Assembly: GCA_902787065.1 (NCBI GenBank) | Contig: CADAFA010000026.1 | Span: 1 to 10,378 of the forward strand | Origin: an uncultured Elusimicrobium sp. | GTDB lineage: Bacteria; Elusimicrobiota; Elusimicrobia; Elusimicrobiales; Elusimicrobiaceae | DNA length: 10,378 nucleotides | Direction of reading: 5' to 3' | Shown: in pieces, positions 1-6,900 of the stretch | Layout: every line of letters begins with the position of its first letter | How positions within the stretch are numbered: position 1 is the stretch's first letter | Program-made: the position numbers and the translations under genes | The notes under the pieces: generated by a model | Seen by the model: the letters and a program-made list of their open reading frames with translations, nothing else | What the model was told of the DNA's origin: nothing | Databases searched by the model: none

Positions 1-57
1 TTTATTTACGACTCTATGGGGAAGTTCCTGGGAAATGACTCTCCTCTTTCGTATTAA
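1..57 (+). CDS. Possible 3' end of a gene entering from the left (very uncertain)
   Basis: Reading frame 1 is open from the window edge and ends with TAA at 55-57, coding for about 18 residues that end in GNDSPLSY. It lies 26 bp before a strong plus-strand terminator, which implies that some plus-strand transcript enters from the left. Frame 3 is also open, to a TGA at 36-38, so the correct frame cannot be decided. The piece is too short to assign a family. Confidence 0.2.
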   Translation, partial: FIYDSMGKFLGNDSPLSY

Positions 58-83
58 CTGTCTGTTATTTGATTATTTGCCAC

Positions 84-113
84 ACCCCTTGCAGAAATGT
101 GAGGGGTTTTATT
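84..113 (+). terminator. Rho-independent terminator, plus strand
   Basis: The left arm (84-93, ACCCCTTGCA) and right arm (98-107, TGTGAGGGGT) form a 10-bp stem with two G-T wobbles, closed by a GAAA loop and followed by TTTATT. The reverse direction lacks a T-tract after the stem, so it acts on plus-strand transcription. It probably ends a gene whose body lies left of the window. Confidence 0.75.
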
Positions 114-148
114 ATGCCTCAAAAAGTAGAGGGTGTATTTTTTTAGAT

Positions 149-250
149 ATAGTGTCCACATGTATAACTTTTGGACACTATAATTTTTGCTAGTTCGATT
201 TATAGAAAGCGCAGTTGTTTTATACTTTATAGTGTCCAAAAAGTGTCCAC
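149..250. repeat. Cluster of four AGTGTCCA repeats, direct and inverted
   Basis: The octamer AGTGTCCA occurs at 151-158, inverted at 172-179, then directly at 231-238 and 242-249. The first pair extends to a 10-bp inverted repeat (ATAGTGTCCA at 149-158 against TGGACACTAT at 172-181). The last pair is a direct repeat with an 11-bp period. The cluster lies between two terminators, about 100 bp beyond the 3' end of tRNA-Arg. Repeated short motifs of this sort are known as transposase-binding terminal repeats (the IS21 family has several per end) and as integrase arm-type sites. No transposase or integrase is visible here, so the role is unknown. Confidence 0.5.
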
Positions 251-313
251 CTCTTTCATAGTTCTTGTTGTTCATTTTCTTCATTTACCCTAAAAAACAC
301 CGTCGTAAAAGTA

Positions 314-347
314 TAAAAAGAGGCCCACTCTCGTCTGAGAATGGGCC
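314..347 (-). terminator. Rho-independent terminator of the tRNA-Arg gene
   Basis: On the minus strand GGCCCATTCTC (347-337), the loop AGAC and GAGAGTGGGCC (332-322) form an 11-bp stem with one T-G wobble, followed by TCTTTTTAT. It starts 10 bp after the encoded CCA end of the tRNA, which fits a monocistronic tRNA transcript. Confidence 0.88.
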
Positions 348-356
348 TTCGTCGAA

Positions 357-431
357 TGGTGCGCCTAACAGGAATCGAACTTGTATCCCCAGCTCCGCAG
401 GCTGGTGCTCTATCCATTGAGCTATAGGCGC
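357..431 (-). tRNA. tRNA-Arg, anticodon GCG, with encoded CCA
   Basis: The cloverleaf folds by eye. The acceptor stem is GCGCCTA (431-425) with TAGGCGC (367-361). The D stem GCTC/GAGC has an 8-base loop containing GGA. The anticodon stem CCAGC/GCTGG encloses CTGCGGA, giving anticodon GCG at 398-396. The variable loop has 4 bases, and the T loop is TTCGATT. One A-C mismatch appears in the T stem. The discriminator is A at 360 and CCA is encoded at 359-357. A20 and C35, the main arginine identity elements, are both present. It should read CGC and CGU. Most bacteria instead use an ACG anticodon deaminated to inosine, so GCG is noteworthy. A weak -10 candidate (TAAAAT, 469-464) lies upstream, and a strong terminator follows. 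Confidence 0.95.
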
Positions 432-678
432 GGAATTGAACAACCAAAAACAGTCCTACTTATATTTTACCAAATTTTCACTTAATTGTGTTTCTGTAAA
501 TATAGTAGTATTTTAGTTTTAGGTGTTTCGTATTATATTTACACAAAAGCACAAAACGCAGTAATATATTTTCAATTTGTAACTTTTTACAATTATACCA
601 TTTATATTATGAAGCACATAAAAGCCCCTTCTCCCATTCTTTTTGCTACTCCTTGTTTAAGAGAAAATTAAAAATTTC
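432..678. other. AT-rich intergenic spacer between the pilin gene and tRNA-Arg
   Basis: No gene is supported here. The right part is the 3' flank of the pilin gene, where I find no convincing GC-rich hairpin with a T-tract. The left part must hold the tRNA promoter. Candidate -10 boxes on the minus strand are TAAAAT (469-464) and the overlapping TATAAG (464-459), without a good -35. A 61-codon plus-strand open frame at 486-671 has no ribosome binding site and low-complexity composition, so I regard it as chance. Confidence 0.5.
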
Positions 679-1200
679 TTATGGAAGGGCCCAAATATCT
701 GTTTGATTATTGGTTCCCACATATTTACGTTTACCTTCAAAAATTTCCTCGCAATAACTTCCTTGGGCTCCATTAAAAATAGGAGCATTTCCTTTTTTAT
801 GTTCAAGACATAGATTTGTTTCTTTCGGAATTACGTTATACGGATGTTCTTTATATTTACAAAAACCTGTTCCGGCATATTTTCCTTGTAGACGGGTTAT
901 CCCAGCTCCTAATGTTTTGGTATCGGTATCACCCTCGAACCAAACTTTCCATTCTCCACCGCCTTTAAAATCCGCTGGGATATCTATATCTAATTCCTCG
1001 ATAGATGTGGGCCAGTTGCCGGTATTTAATTGATATACCGTTGCAGATTGATACAAGGCTTGTAACAATGTTAAAGCTTGCGTTGCTTTACTTTTTTCGA
1101 CAGCTTTTTTATATTGCGGCAACGCAATTGCAGCAAGTATGCCGATAATCAAAACAACTACCAAAAGTTCCAGCAAAGTAAAACCTAATTTGTTTTTCAT
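679..1200 (-). CDS. Type IV prepilin-like protein (N-terminal methylation/cleavage motif)
   Basis: This is a 173-residue prepilin of the PilE/PulG type. The leader MKNKLG is short and charged. Cleavage by prepilin peptidase is expected after Gly6, before Phe7, and Glu11 is the conserved Glu+5 needed for assembly. Residues 7-28 are the hydrophobic helix ending in ALPQY, followed by an amphipathic helix to about residue 58. The globular part starts with the 'Y..NTGNWP..IEELDID' pattern seen in pilin-like proteins of gut anaerobes and ends in DIWALP. It has three cysteines (114, 131, 150). A disulfide between two of them would match the D-region of classical pilins, but the pairing is a guess. 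Start choice: AGGAG (1210-1206) lies 5 bases before ATG. No other pilus genes are nearby, so it is an orphan pilin or pseudopilin whose partner machinery is encoded elsewhere. It appears to be transcribed alone from its own promoter, with a long structured leader. Whether it is a major pilin, minor pilin or secretion pseudopilin cannot be told. Confidence 0.9.
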   Translation of the reverse strand: MKNKLGFTLLELLVVVLIIGILAAIALPQYKKAVEKSKATQALTLLQALYQSATVYQLNTGNWPTSIEELDIDIPADFKGGGEWKVWFEGDTDTKTLGAGITRLQGKYAGTGFCKYKEHPYNVIPKETNLCLEHKKGNAPIFNGAQGSYCEEIFEGKRKYVGTNNQTDIWALP

Positions 1201-1230
1201 AATTTCTCCTATTTTTGTGTTTTAGGGAGC

Positions 1231-1403
1231 AATGAAAAACGGCTGCATTTTGAGCATCAGCAGTAACCCAAATATACAGCCGCCGCTCTTGCTATTACTT
1301 ATGTAATAGCAAGAACTCCAAATAAGCATTTGCTTAATCGGAACTTTGGCTGTTTTGGACTGCTGATTGCCGTTTTTAACGGCTCTCCGTATTCTGCATA
1401 CGG
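1231..1403 (-). promoter_or_regulatory. Highly structured 5' leader of the pilin gene (candidate cis-regulatory RNA)
   Basis: Nested complementary segments fold the transcript into one long multi-part structure. Outer stem: 1235-1243 with 1369-1377 (9 bp, AAAAACGGC/GCCGTTTTT). Next: 1256-1264 with 1359-1367 (9 bp), 1268-1272 with 1354-1358 (5 bp), and 1276-1281 with 1348-1353 (6 bp). Inside the last stem sit a perfect 12-bp hairpin (1287-1298 with 1303-1314, 4-base loop) and a 5-bp hairpin (1323-1327 with 1332-1336). Upstream in the transcript are a 6-bp hairpin (1387-1392 with 1398-1403) and GCCGTT/AACGGC (1369-1374 with 1378-1383). The latter uses the same bases as the outer stem, so the two are mutually exclusive. 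The element lies between the pilin promoter and its ribosome binding site. I do not recognise a known riboswitch class. A palindromic mobile element that inserted upstream of the gene is an alternative reading. Confidence 0.6.
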
Positions 1404-1450
1404 TTCCAAAAACAACAAATTGTTAAAGCACTAATATGTGCCTTAAAATA

Positions 1451-1459
1451 ATTATAGCA
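1451..1459 (-). promoter_or_regulatory. Extended -10 promoter of the pilin gene
   Basis: The minus strand reads TGCTATAAT at 1459-1451, a perfect TGn plus TATAAT extended -10. The -35 region at the usual distance is poor (TAATTT, 1479-1474), as is common for extended -10 promoters. Transcription would start near 1444, giving a leader of about 240 bases. The rest of the gap towards 1530 is AT-rich, and I see no clear terminator for the upstream operon, so some read-through into the pilin gene is possible. Confidence 0.6.
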
Positions 1460-1530
1460 AAATAATAACACTTAAATTAGTAGCAATGATATAAGTATGT
1501 AGACTTGGTTGTAAGAAGACAAAAGTAATC

Positions 1531-2805
1531 CTATTTTTTATTTTCCATGCACAAATAAACTACGGCATGGGGGAAAGTTTTTTCAAGCAAAGGTTTTAAA
1601 AATTCATAAACTTCCTGGCGCTCTGCGTCACTATAACGCATTTTACCATCGAAAGACAAATAAAAATCTTCGTCTAAAATTATATTGTTTGGGAAACGGC
1701 ATTCAATAAATTTCTTCAGTTCGCGGTTAAAACGCAAAGTTCCGATACTTATCCAAACGGTATTTTCTTTAGGAACATTTGCCGCAATTTGCTCCACAAC
1801 ATTTTTATAATTTTCTTGCCAATTCTTATGGCGGATTACCGGGTCAAAATGAAACGCGACTTTATACCCATGTTTCGCAATTTTTGCCGCCGCAGTTAAT
1901 CGCTCATTTAAACTAGGAGTTAGCGGTTCCACAGTATCAATGATATTTTGAGGGTTCACACTCCAGCCAACCACAATATTTTTTTGTGCCGGAAGTTTTA
2001 GCAAATTATCAATATTTGTTGATTTTGTTTTAAATTCAAAAAGTTCCGGGCGGCCTTCAAAAAATTTAATAATATCCGCCGAATAATTTGTAATATCGTC
2101 GAAAAGCAAGGAATCAGTAAACTCCCCACTGCCAAGGCGAACATAATTAAAGTGCCCGCGCCTAAAAGTTGCAGTTGGGATTTTAGCTAAAAAATCTTCA
2201 ATGTTTGAGGGCAAAGCTATTGCTGGTAAATTTTGGTATTGTTGCAGAAAGCAATAATTGCATTCATATAAACAACCAAAACCCAAATTAATTAAATTAT
2301 AACCGCAACAATTTGCATTTTTTGTGCAAGGGCAAGGTTTAAGAAAATCAAATTTCTCTGTATAAATTATCAGGTTCTTTTTGCGCTCGCTGTAACTTTC
2401 TTTTAAGACTGGAAATTTACCTTTAAAAACCGTAATTTTTGTGTTTGGAAATTTTTCTTTAACCCTTTTTGCTAGAGAGGAATTTAAAGATAAATCCTCA
2501 ATAAAAATATTTTGCGGATTAAAAGTTTTTTCTTCCAAATTTGCTTGTTTTGTGAAGTTTAAATCAAGTTTAGGTAAATAAATATCGGCTAAATTGCCTG
2601 GGTTTTTATAACGGATATTAATTAAATATTTTTTTGTTTGCTCAAAATTTTTTGCATTTTCTTTCAGTAAAATTTCCTGCGGTGTTTTTTTACTTTTTTT
2701 GCTGATTTCAAATACAAGCCGCACAAGTTCGCGGCTTTTATTTAGCCCAAGTTGCGGAAAGATCTCTTTAATATAATTCTCAATTTCGCTTAACAATTTT
2801 TGCAT
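1531..2805 (-). CDS. SPL-family (SplB-like) radical SAM protein
   Basis: This 424-residue protein belongs to the spore-photoproduct-lyase-like branch of the radical SAM superfamily. The CxxxCxxC motif (C178, C182, C185) should bind the 4Fe-4S cluster that cleaves S-adenosylmethionine. Barrel motifs follow: GSGEFTDSL (225-233), EFKTKS (257-262), VVGWSVNP (278-285), VAFHFDPVI (316-324) and WISIGTLRF (351-359). A second cysteine group, CPC and CC (158, 160, 166, 167), sits just before the cluster motif, as I recall for other SPL-like proteins of anaerobes. The protein is longer than Bacillus SplB (about 340 residues) because of an extra N-terminal region of some 150 residues. True SplB repairs the spore photoproduct thymine dimer, but nothing else here suggests a spore-former, so the substrate is unknown. 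Its ATG lies inside the end of the aldo/keto reductase gene (16-bp overlap), with AAGGA 7 bases upstream. It is the last gene of the operon. Confidence 0.82.
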   Translation of the reverse strand: MQKLLSEIENYIKEIFPQLGLNKSRELVRLVFEISKKSKKTPQEILLKENAKNFEQTKKYLINIRYKNPGNLADIYLPKLDLNFTKQANLEEKTFNPQNIFIEDLSLNSSLAKRVKEKFPNTKITVFKGKFPVLKESYSERKKNLIIYTEKFDFLKPCPCTKNANCCGYNLINLGFGCLYECNYCFLQQYQNLPAIALPSNIEDFLAKIPTATFRRGHFNYVRLGSGEFTDSLLFDDITNYSADIIKFFEGRPELFEFKTKSTNIDNLLKLPAQKNIVVGWSVNPQNIIDTVEPLTPSLNERLTAAAKIAKHGYKVAFHFDPVIRHKNWQENYKNVVEQIAANVPKENTVWISIGTLRFNRELKKFIECRFPNNIILDEDFYLSFDGKMRYSDAERQEVYEFLKPLLEKTFPHAVVYLCMENKK

Positions 2806-3695
2806 AATAATTCCTTTTGTTCTGTCGTTAATTGCCAGGAAAGCGCACCCGCATTTTCCTTGAATTGTTTTAAGGTTTTAGCACCGAAAATTGCACAAGT
2901 TACTTCTTCAAAACTTAAAACAAAATTTATTGCCGCTTGCGCCATGGAAGTCGGATGAATTTGTTTGAGCAAAGCGGCGGCATTTTGAGCCTTTAAAAAA
3001 TTTTCGCCTTTATAAAATTTGTAGAAGAAACTTCTTACATCTGTTTTTGCTAAATTCGGCATTTGTTTATATTTTCCGCTTAAAATGCCCCCGTTTAAAA
3101 CACCGTAAGCCATAAAAGCTAAGTCCAATTCCTTGATGAGAGGAAACAGTCTTTTGTTTTCTTGGTTTAATAAAGAAAATTCATTTTGCAAACAATCAAT
3201 TTTAGTAATTTGCGCAGCTTGCTTAATCAAATCTTCAGTAAAATTGGAAAGGCCGATAAAACGTATTTTCCCTTCTTTTCTAAACTTGTCCATTTGTGTA
3301 AGGGTTTCTTCAAGCGGAGTATTTTTATCAGGCCAATGCAAAAAATAAATGTCTAAATAATCGGTATTTAACCGTCGCAAAGTATTTTCAATTTGTGTTT
3401 GTAAAGATTTTGAACTTAAGTCAAATTTAACGGCACGATCAGCCGGTAAAAGACCGCATTTAGATGTTAAAATAAAATTTTTTCTGGGAACATCTTTAAA
3501 GAATTTTCCGAGCAAACTCTCAGCTCCTCCAAGTCCGTAAATTGCGGCAGTATCAATGCAGGTTATATTATTTTCAAGCAAAGCACGGAGTACTTTTTGT
3601 GTTTCACTCTCATCAAACACCCCCCATTCCCTTGCGCCGCTTATCGGCCAAGTTCCGAAGGCAAGTTTAGGTAAAATTTGTTTAAGTTCGTTCAC
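2790..3695 (-). CDS. Aldo/keto reductase
   Basis: This 301-residue NAD(P)H-dependent oxidoreductase has the aldo/keto reductase (beta/alpha)8 barrel. The catalytic tetrad is readable: Asp48 and Tyr53 in CIDTAAIYG, Lys79 in TSKCG, and His120 in YFLHWPD. Other family marks are FGTWP near the start, IRFIGLSNF (144-152), and the C-terminal IFGAKTLKQFKENAGA segment that usually contacts the cofactor phosphate. It resembles the YajO/Tas-type general stress reductases, but the substrate cannot be predicted. The start is GTG directly after the TAA of the upstream ebfC-like gene (no gap), so translation is probably coupled to it. I see no strong ribosome binding site. It overlaps the following radical SAM gene by 16 bp. 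Confidence 0.9.
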   Translation of the reverse strand: MNELKQILPKLAFGTWPISGAREWGVFDESETQKVLRALLENNITCIDTAAIYGLGGAESLLGKFFKDVPRKNFILTSKCGLLPADRAVKFDLSSKSLQTQIENTLRRLNTDYLDIYFLHWPDKNTPLEETLTQMDKFRKEGKIRFIGLSNFTEDLIKQAAQITKIDCLQNEFSLLNQENKRLFPLIKELDLAFMAYGVLNGGILSGKYKQMPNLAKTDVRSFFYKFYKGENFLKAQNAAALLKQIHPTSMAQAAINFVLSFEEVTCAIFGAKTLKQFKENAGALSWQLTTEQKELLCKNC

Positions 3696-3995
3696 TTATT
3701 TTGTAAGCCCTGCAAGCCCGCCAAGTGCGCCAAGGCCGCCCATGGCCTGTACCGCTGAGGCCTGTGATGAAGCAGTAGCTTTATTGATAAGTTCTTTTAA
3801 ATCTTTTTCAATTTCTTCATTGGAATAACCGGCTAAATCTTTTAAAATTTTTACTTCGCTGACTTTTTGTGAACCGGAAATGGTTAGTTCAAATAAACCT
3901 TTCGGTGAAGTTTCTTTTATGACCATCGAATCTAAACGTTTTTTTGTTTCGGTCATTGTTTTTTTAAGTTCAAGAATTTTTTTAAGATCAAACAT
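3696..3995 (-). CDS. YbaB/EbfC family nucleoid-associated DNA-binding protein
   Basis: This 99-residue protein has the YbaB/EbfC layout: an N-terminal helix (about 3-26), a short sheet with the typical 'G.FELTISGSQKVSEVKI' strand pair (33-50), a second long helix (57-77), and a flexible C-terminus. Family members are dimeric DNA-binding proteins of the nucleoid. The C-terminal 15 residues are Gly/Ala/Leu-rich (GGLGALGGLAGL). In many bacteria the gene sits between dnaX and recR. Here it follows addA after 2 bp, still in a recombination context. AGAGGAA overlapping the addA stop codon serves as its ribosome binding site. Confidence 0.82.
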   Translation of the reverse strand: MFDLKKILELKKTMTETKKRLDSMVIKETSPKGLFELTISGSQKVSEVKILKDLAGYSNEEIEKDLKELINKATASSQASAVQAMGGLGALGGLAGLTK

Positions 3996-3997
3996 AA

Positions 3998-6900
3998 TTA
4001 TTCCTCTACTTTATAAATTTCTGCCGGGCGGAGATATACCAAAGCGCCTTCAATTTTCCCTTTAAACAAACCTTTTAAAGCGTTTTTGTAAAAGGCAATT
4101 TGCGCTAAGTAAGTTGGCTCAACCGTCTTGGCATTTACTCTATCTATTTTATCACTTTTGAAATCAATAATTCTAATATTTCCATCTTTAGTTTTAAACA
4201 AAGCGTCTATAATTCCGTTTTTTACAGTTCCGTTTTGCAGTGTTGTTATAGGAAATTCCGAAGCTAAAAATTCCATATTTTCAAGTTCTTTATAAACGTA
4301 ACTTTTGCAAAAATTATTTATAATTTCCTGTGCTTCTATAACGGCGTGTTTATCTTCTTCATTATCAAAGTTAGCCGTTGTTTTATTGAAAATATTTTGC
4401 AATATTTTATGGCATAAACTACCTACTTTTATTGCATGTTCCACTTCTTTTGAGGGGAAAAGCGTTGTATTTGTACCTTGCTGCAAACTGCTGTCTTTTA
4501 AATAAGTTTCAAATTCTGATTTTGTTTTATTAAAATTTTCCACCCAAGCAGTATAGTTAAAGGAAAAGTTTTTATCTTCTTCAGTCTTTTGTCTTTCAGT
4601 AGAGAATTCAGGCAAATTATAATTATGATAGAAAACTTTAGCCGTTAAAATATTTTGCTGCATTTCTTCGCTTGGCCAACAGGCACTATCACTCAAAAAT
4701 TTGGTAAAAGTTTTATCTTCAACTTTTAAACTATCTACTATTACTAAAACCTCTTTTGCACGTGTCATGGCAACATATAAAAGGCGGCGTTTTTCTTCAA
4801 GTTCCTGGGCTTGTCTTTCTTGCTCAATTATGGGAACAATTCCATCTTTGATATCCCCAAGTGTTAAGCCTTTTAAATTTAGACTTCTTGAATAAAAAGT
4901 TTTGCTTTTACCTTTTTGACGGTTATTACCATGGCTGAATTGTTTTGAAAGATCCGTCAAAATAACCACCGGGAATTCTAAACCTTTTGCTTTGTGTACG
5001 GTTAAAATTTTGACGACATTAAAATTTTCTTCCGCTAAAATTGCACTTGATTCTTCATTTATTTCCTTTTGATAAGTTTCAAAATTGTCTAAAAGTTGCT
5101 CTAAAGTGTAAGAGCCGTTTTCAAAAAGTTTCGTCACTACCTGTTTGAATTTAGCTATATTTGCAAGCACTTGTTCATTTGAGGATGCCAGTGTTTGGTA
5201 AGCTGTAAAATTAAAAATATCTAAAATTTCATTAACGGTTTCCAACGGGTTTGAGGTGGTTAATTTATCTCTTAAAATTCTTAATTTTTTATATATGTTT
5301 TGTATTTTCTCATTATCTACATCAGCATACATATTCAGTTTGTTTTCTTGTGACAGAGTTACCAAATCGACATCTTTAGCCAGACATATCGGGCTTCGCA
5401 AAACACCGAGCAAAGCAATTTTGTCTTGTGGGTTTTTTAGAACTTTTAAAATGTTTATAAGGTCTAAAACTTCTTGTGAAGAATAGAAATTTTTATCCGC
5501 TTCTACATTATACGGAATATCATTTTCTTTTAAAGCATCAAGGAAAATATTTACATCAGTTGCGGTTGGTAAAAGCAAAGCAATATCTTTATAATCTAAA
5601 GTGCTGCCATCGCTTTTAATGGTTTTATTGACATTGTCGCAAATCCATTTTGCTATGCAATCTGCATGGGCTATGCGGGAATTGGCTTTGTTTGTGTCTT
5701 CTGAAATTTTATATAAATGAAGCTCAACACTTGCTTTGTTAAATTCTTTGCTTGGGTAAATTTTCTGATATTCTGCTTGGCAGTTTTTCTTAAATTTAAT
5801 TTGGTTTTTACCGAAGGCATTAACGTAATCAATAATACAGCCGGCACTTCTGAAATTATTTTGCAAAACACAAGTTTTTGCCCCTTGTTTTGTAAGTAAA
5901 TTACAAAATTCCTGATAGGCGGAAATATCTGCGCCTCTAAACCTATAAATAGATTGTTTAGGGTCGCCTACGATAAATAATTTACCTTGTTCTAAAATTA
6001 AGTCTTGCCATCTGTTTGCAAAAGTATCAAGTTTTTCCGCAAGGAATAACATTATTTCACCTTGAATAGGGTCAGTATCCTGGAATTCATCAATAAAAAT
6101 TTTATCATAAGAAAGTTTAACTTCCTGACGCACAGCTTTATTGGTTAGAAGTAAATCATGAGTTTTAAAAATAATTTCATCAAAAGTTAAGTAATTTTGT
6201 TTTAGCAATTCTCTTTGTACTTTCGCCGCAAAAGGTTTTAACAAATCAAAAGCTATTGCTAAAAGTTTTTGTTTATGCGGGGTATTATCTTGTGTAAAAA
6301 TAACTATTTCCCGTGCTAAATCAAAATCTTTTTGTTCCCAATTTTCTATAAGTTTGGCCGGAAAGGCCGCAAATTGCGGCTCAGTAAAATTACTTTCTTC
6401 ATCGCGATAAAAAGCAATAGTTTGTTTCAAGCTTTCAACACATGTTTTTAAAAGCGGAATTATGTTGCTTTTTTTATTTGATGGGTGCTCTCTTACTAAA
6501 AGTTCAGCTTCCTGTAAATGTTTTTCTGCTTGCTCTTTTAACAGAGGATAATTATTTTTAGGGTTATAATCTTCAAAACCGGGGTTACATAAATTGCGGG
6601 CAAAATAATATAAATCTTGCAGATTAACTTCTTTTAGGAGTTTAAGCCAAATATCTTTTTTATTTGAATTAAGGGTTAATTCTTCTTCTAAAAATAGGGC
6701 CCAATATTTGTCAAAAATTATATTAATTATACCGGCTTCATCTATTTCCATGTTTGTGCTTAAACCGGCTTCCACTGCATATTTTTTTAGCAGGAAATTG
6801 CAAAAACTGTGTATAGTTCCTATTTGGCACAAAGGTAATTCTTCAAGTGCAGTTTTTACTATGGCAAATAAACCCTCTAAATTTAAACCGGATTTCAAAA

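Noticed and set aside
54..284. 76-codon minus-strand open frame downstream of the tRNA
   Set aside because: It overlaps the strong plus-strand terminator and the whole repeat cluster. The protein has no recognisable domain, and its repeated 'FLDT/WTL' words are just translations of the AGTGTCCA repeats.
256..447. 63-codon minus-strand open frame
   Set aside because: It reads straight through the tRNA-Arg gene and its terminator, so it is a shadow of the RNA gene.
486..671. 61-codon plus-strand open frame
   Set aside because: It has no ribosome binding site, sits in AT-rich spacer, has low-complexity composition and matches no family I know.
1231..1403. Pilin leader as a cyclic di-GMP (GEMM) riboswitch, 6S RNA or integron attC site
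   Set aside because: I cannot find the GEMM core sequence. The internal branched hairpins do not fit the 6S rod with its central bubble. Matches to the GTTRRRY/RYYYAAC boxes of attC are incomplete and misplaced.
1501..1530. Terminator after the radical SAM gene
   Set aside because: The sequence gives no GC-rich hairpin followed by a T-tract on the minus strand, so I cannot support one.
1531..2805. Calling the radical SAM protein spore photoproduct lyase (splB) outright
   Set aside because: It has an extra N-terminal region and extra cysteines, and nothing suggests a spore-former. Only family membership is supported.
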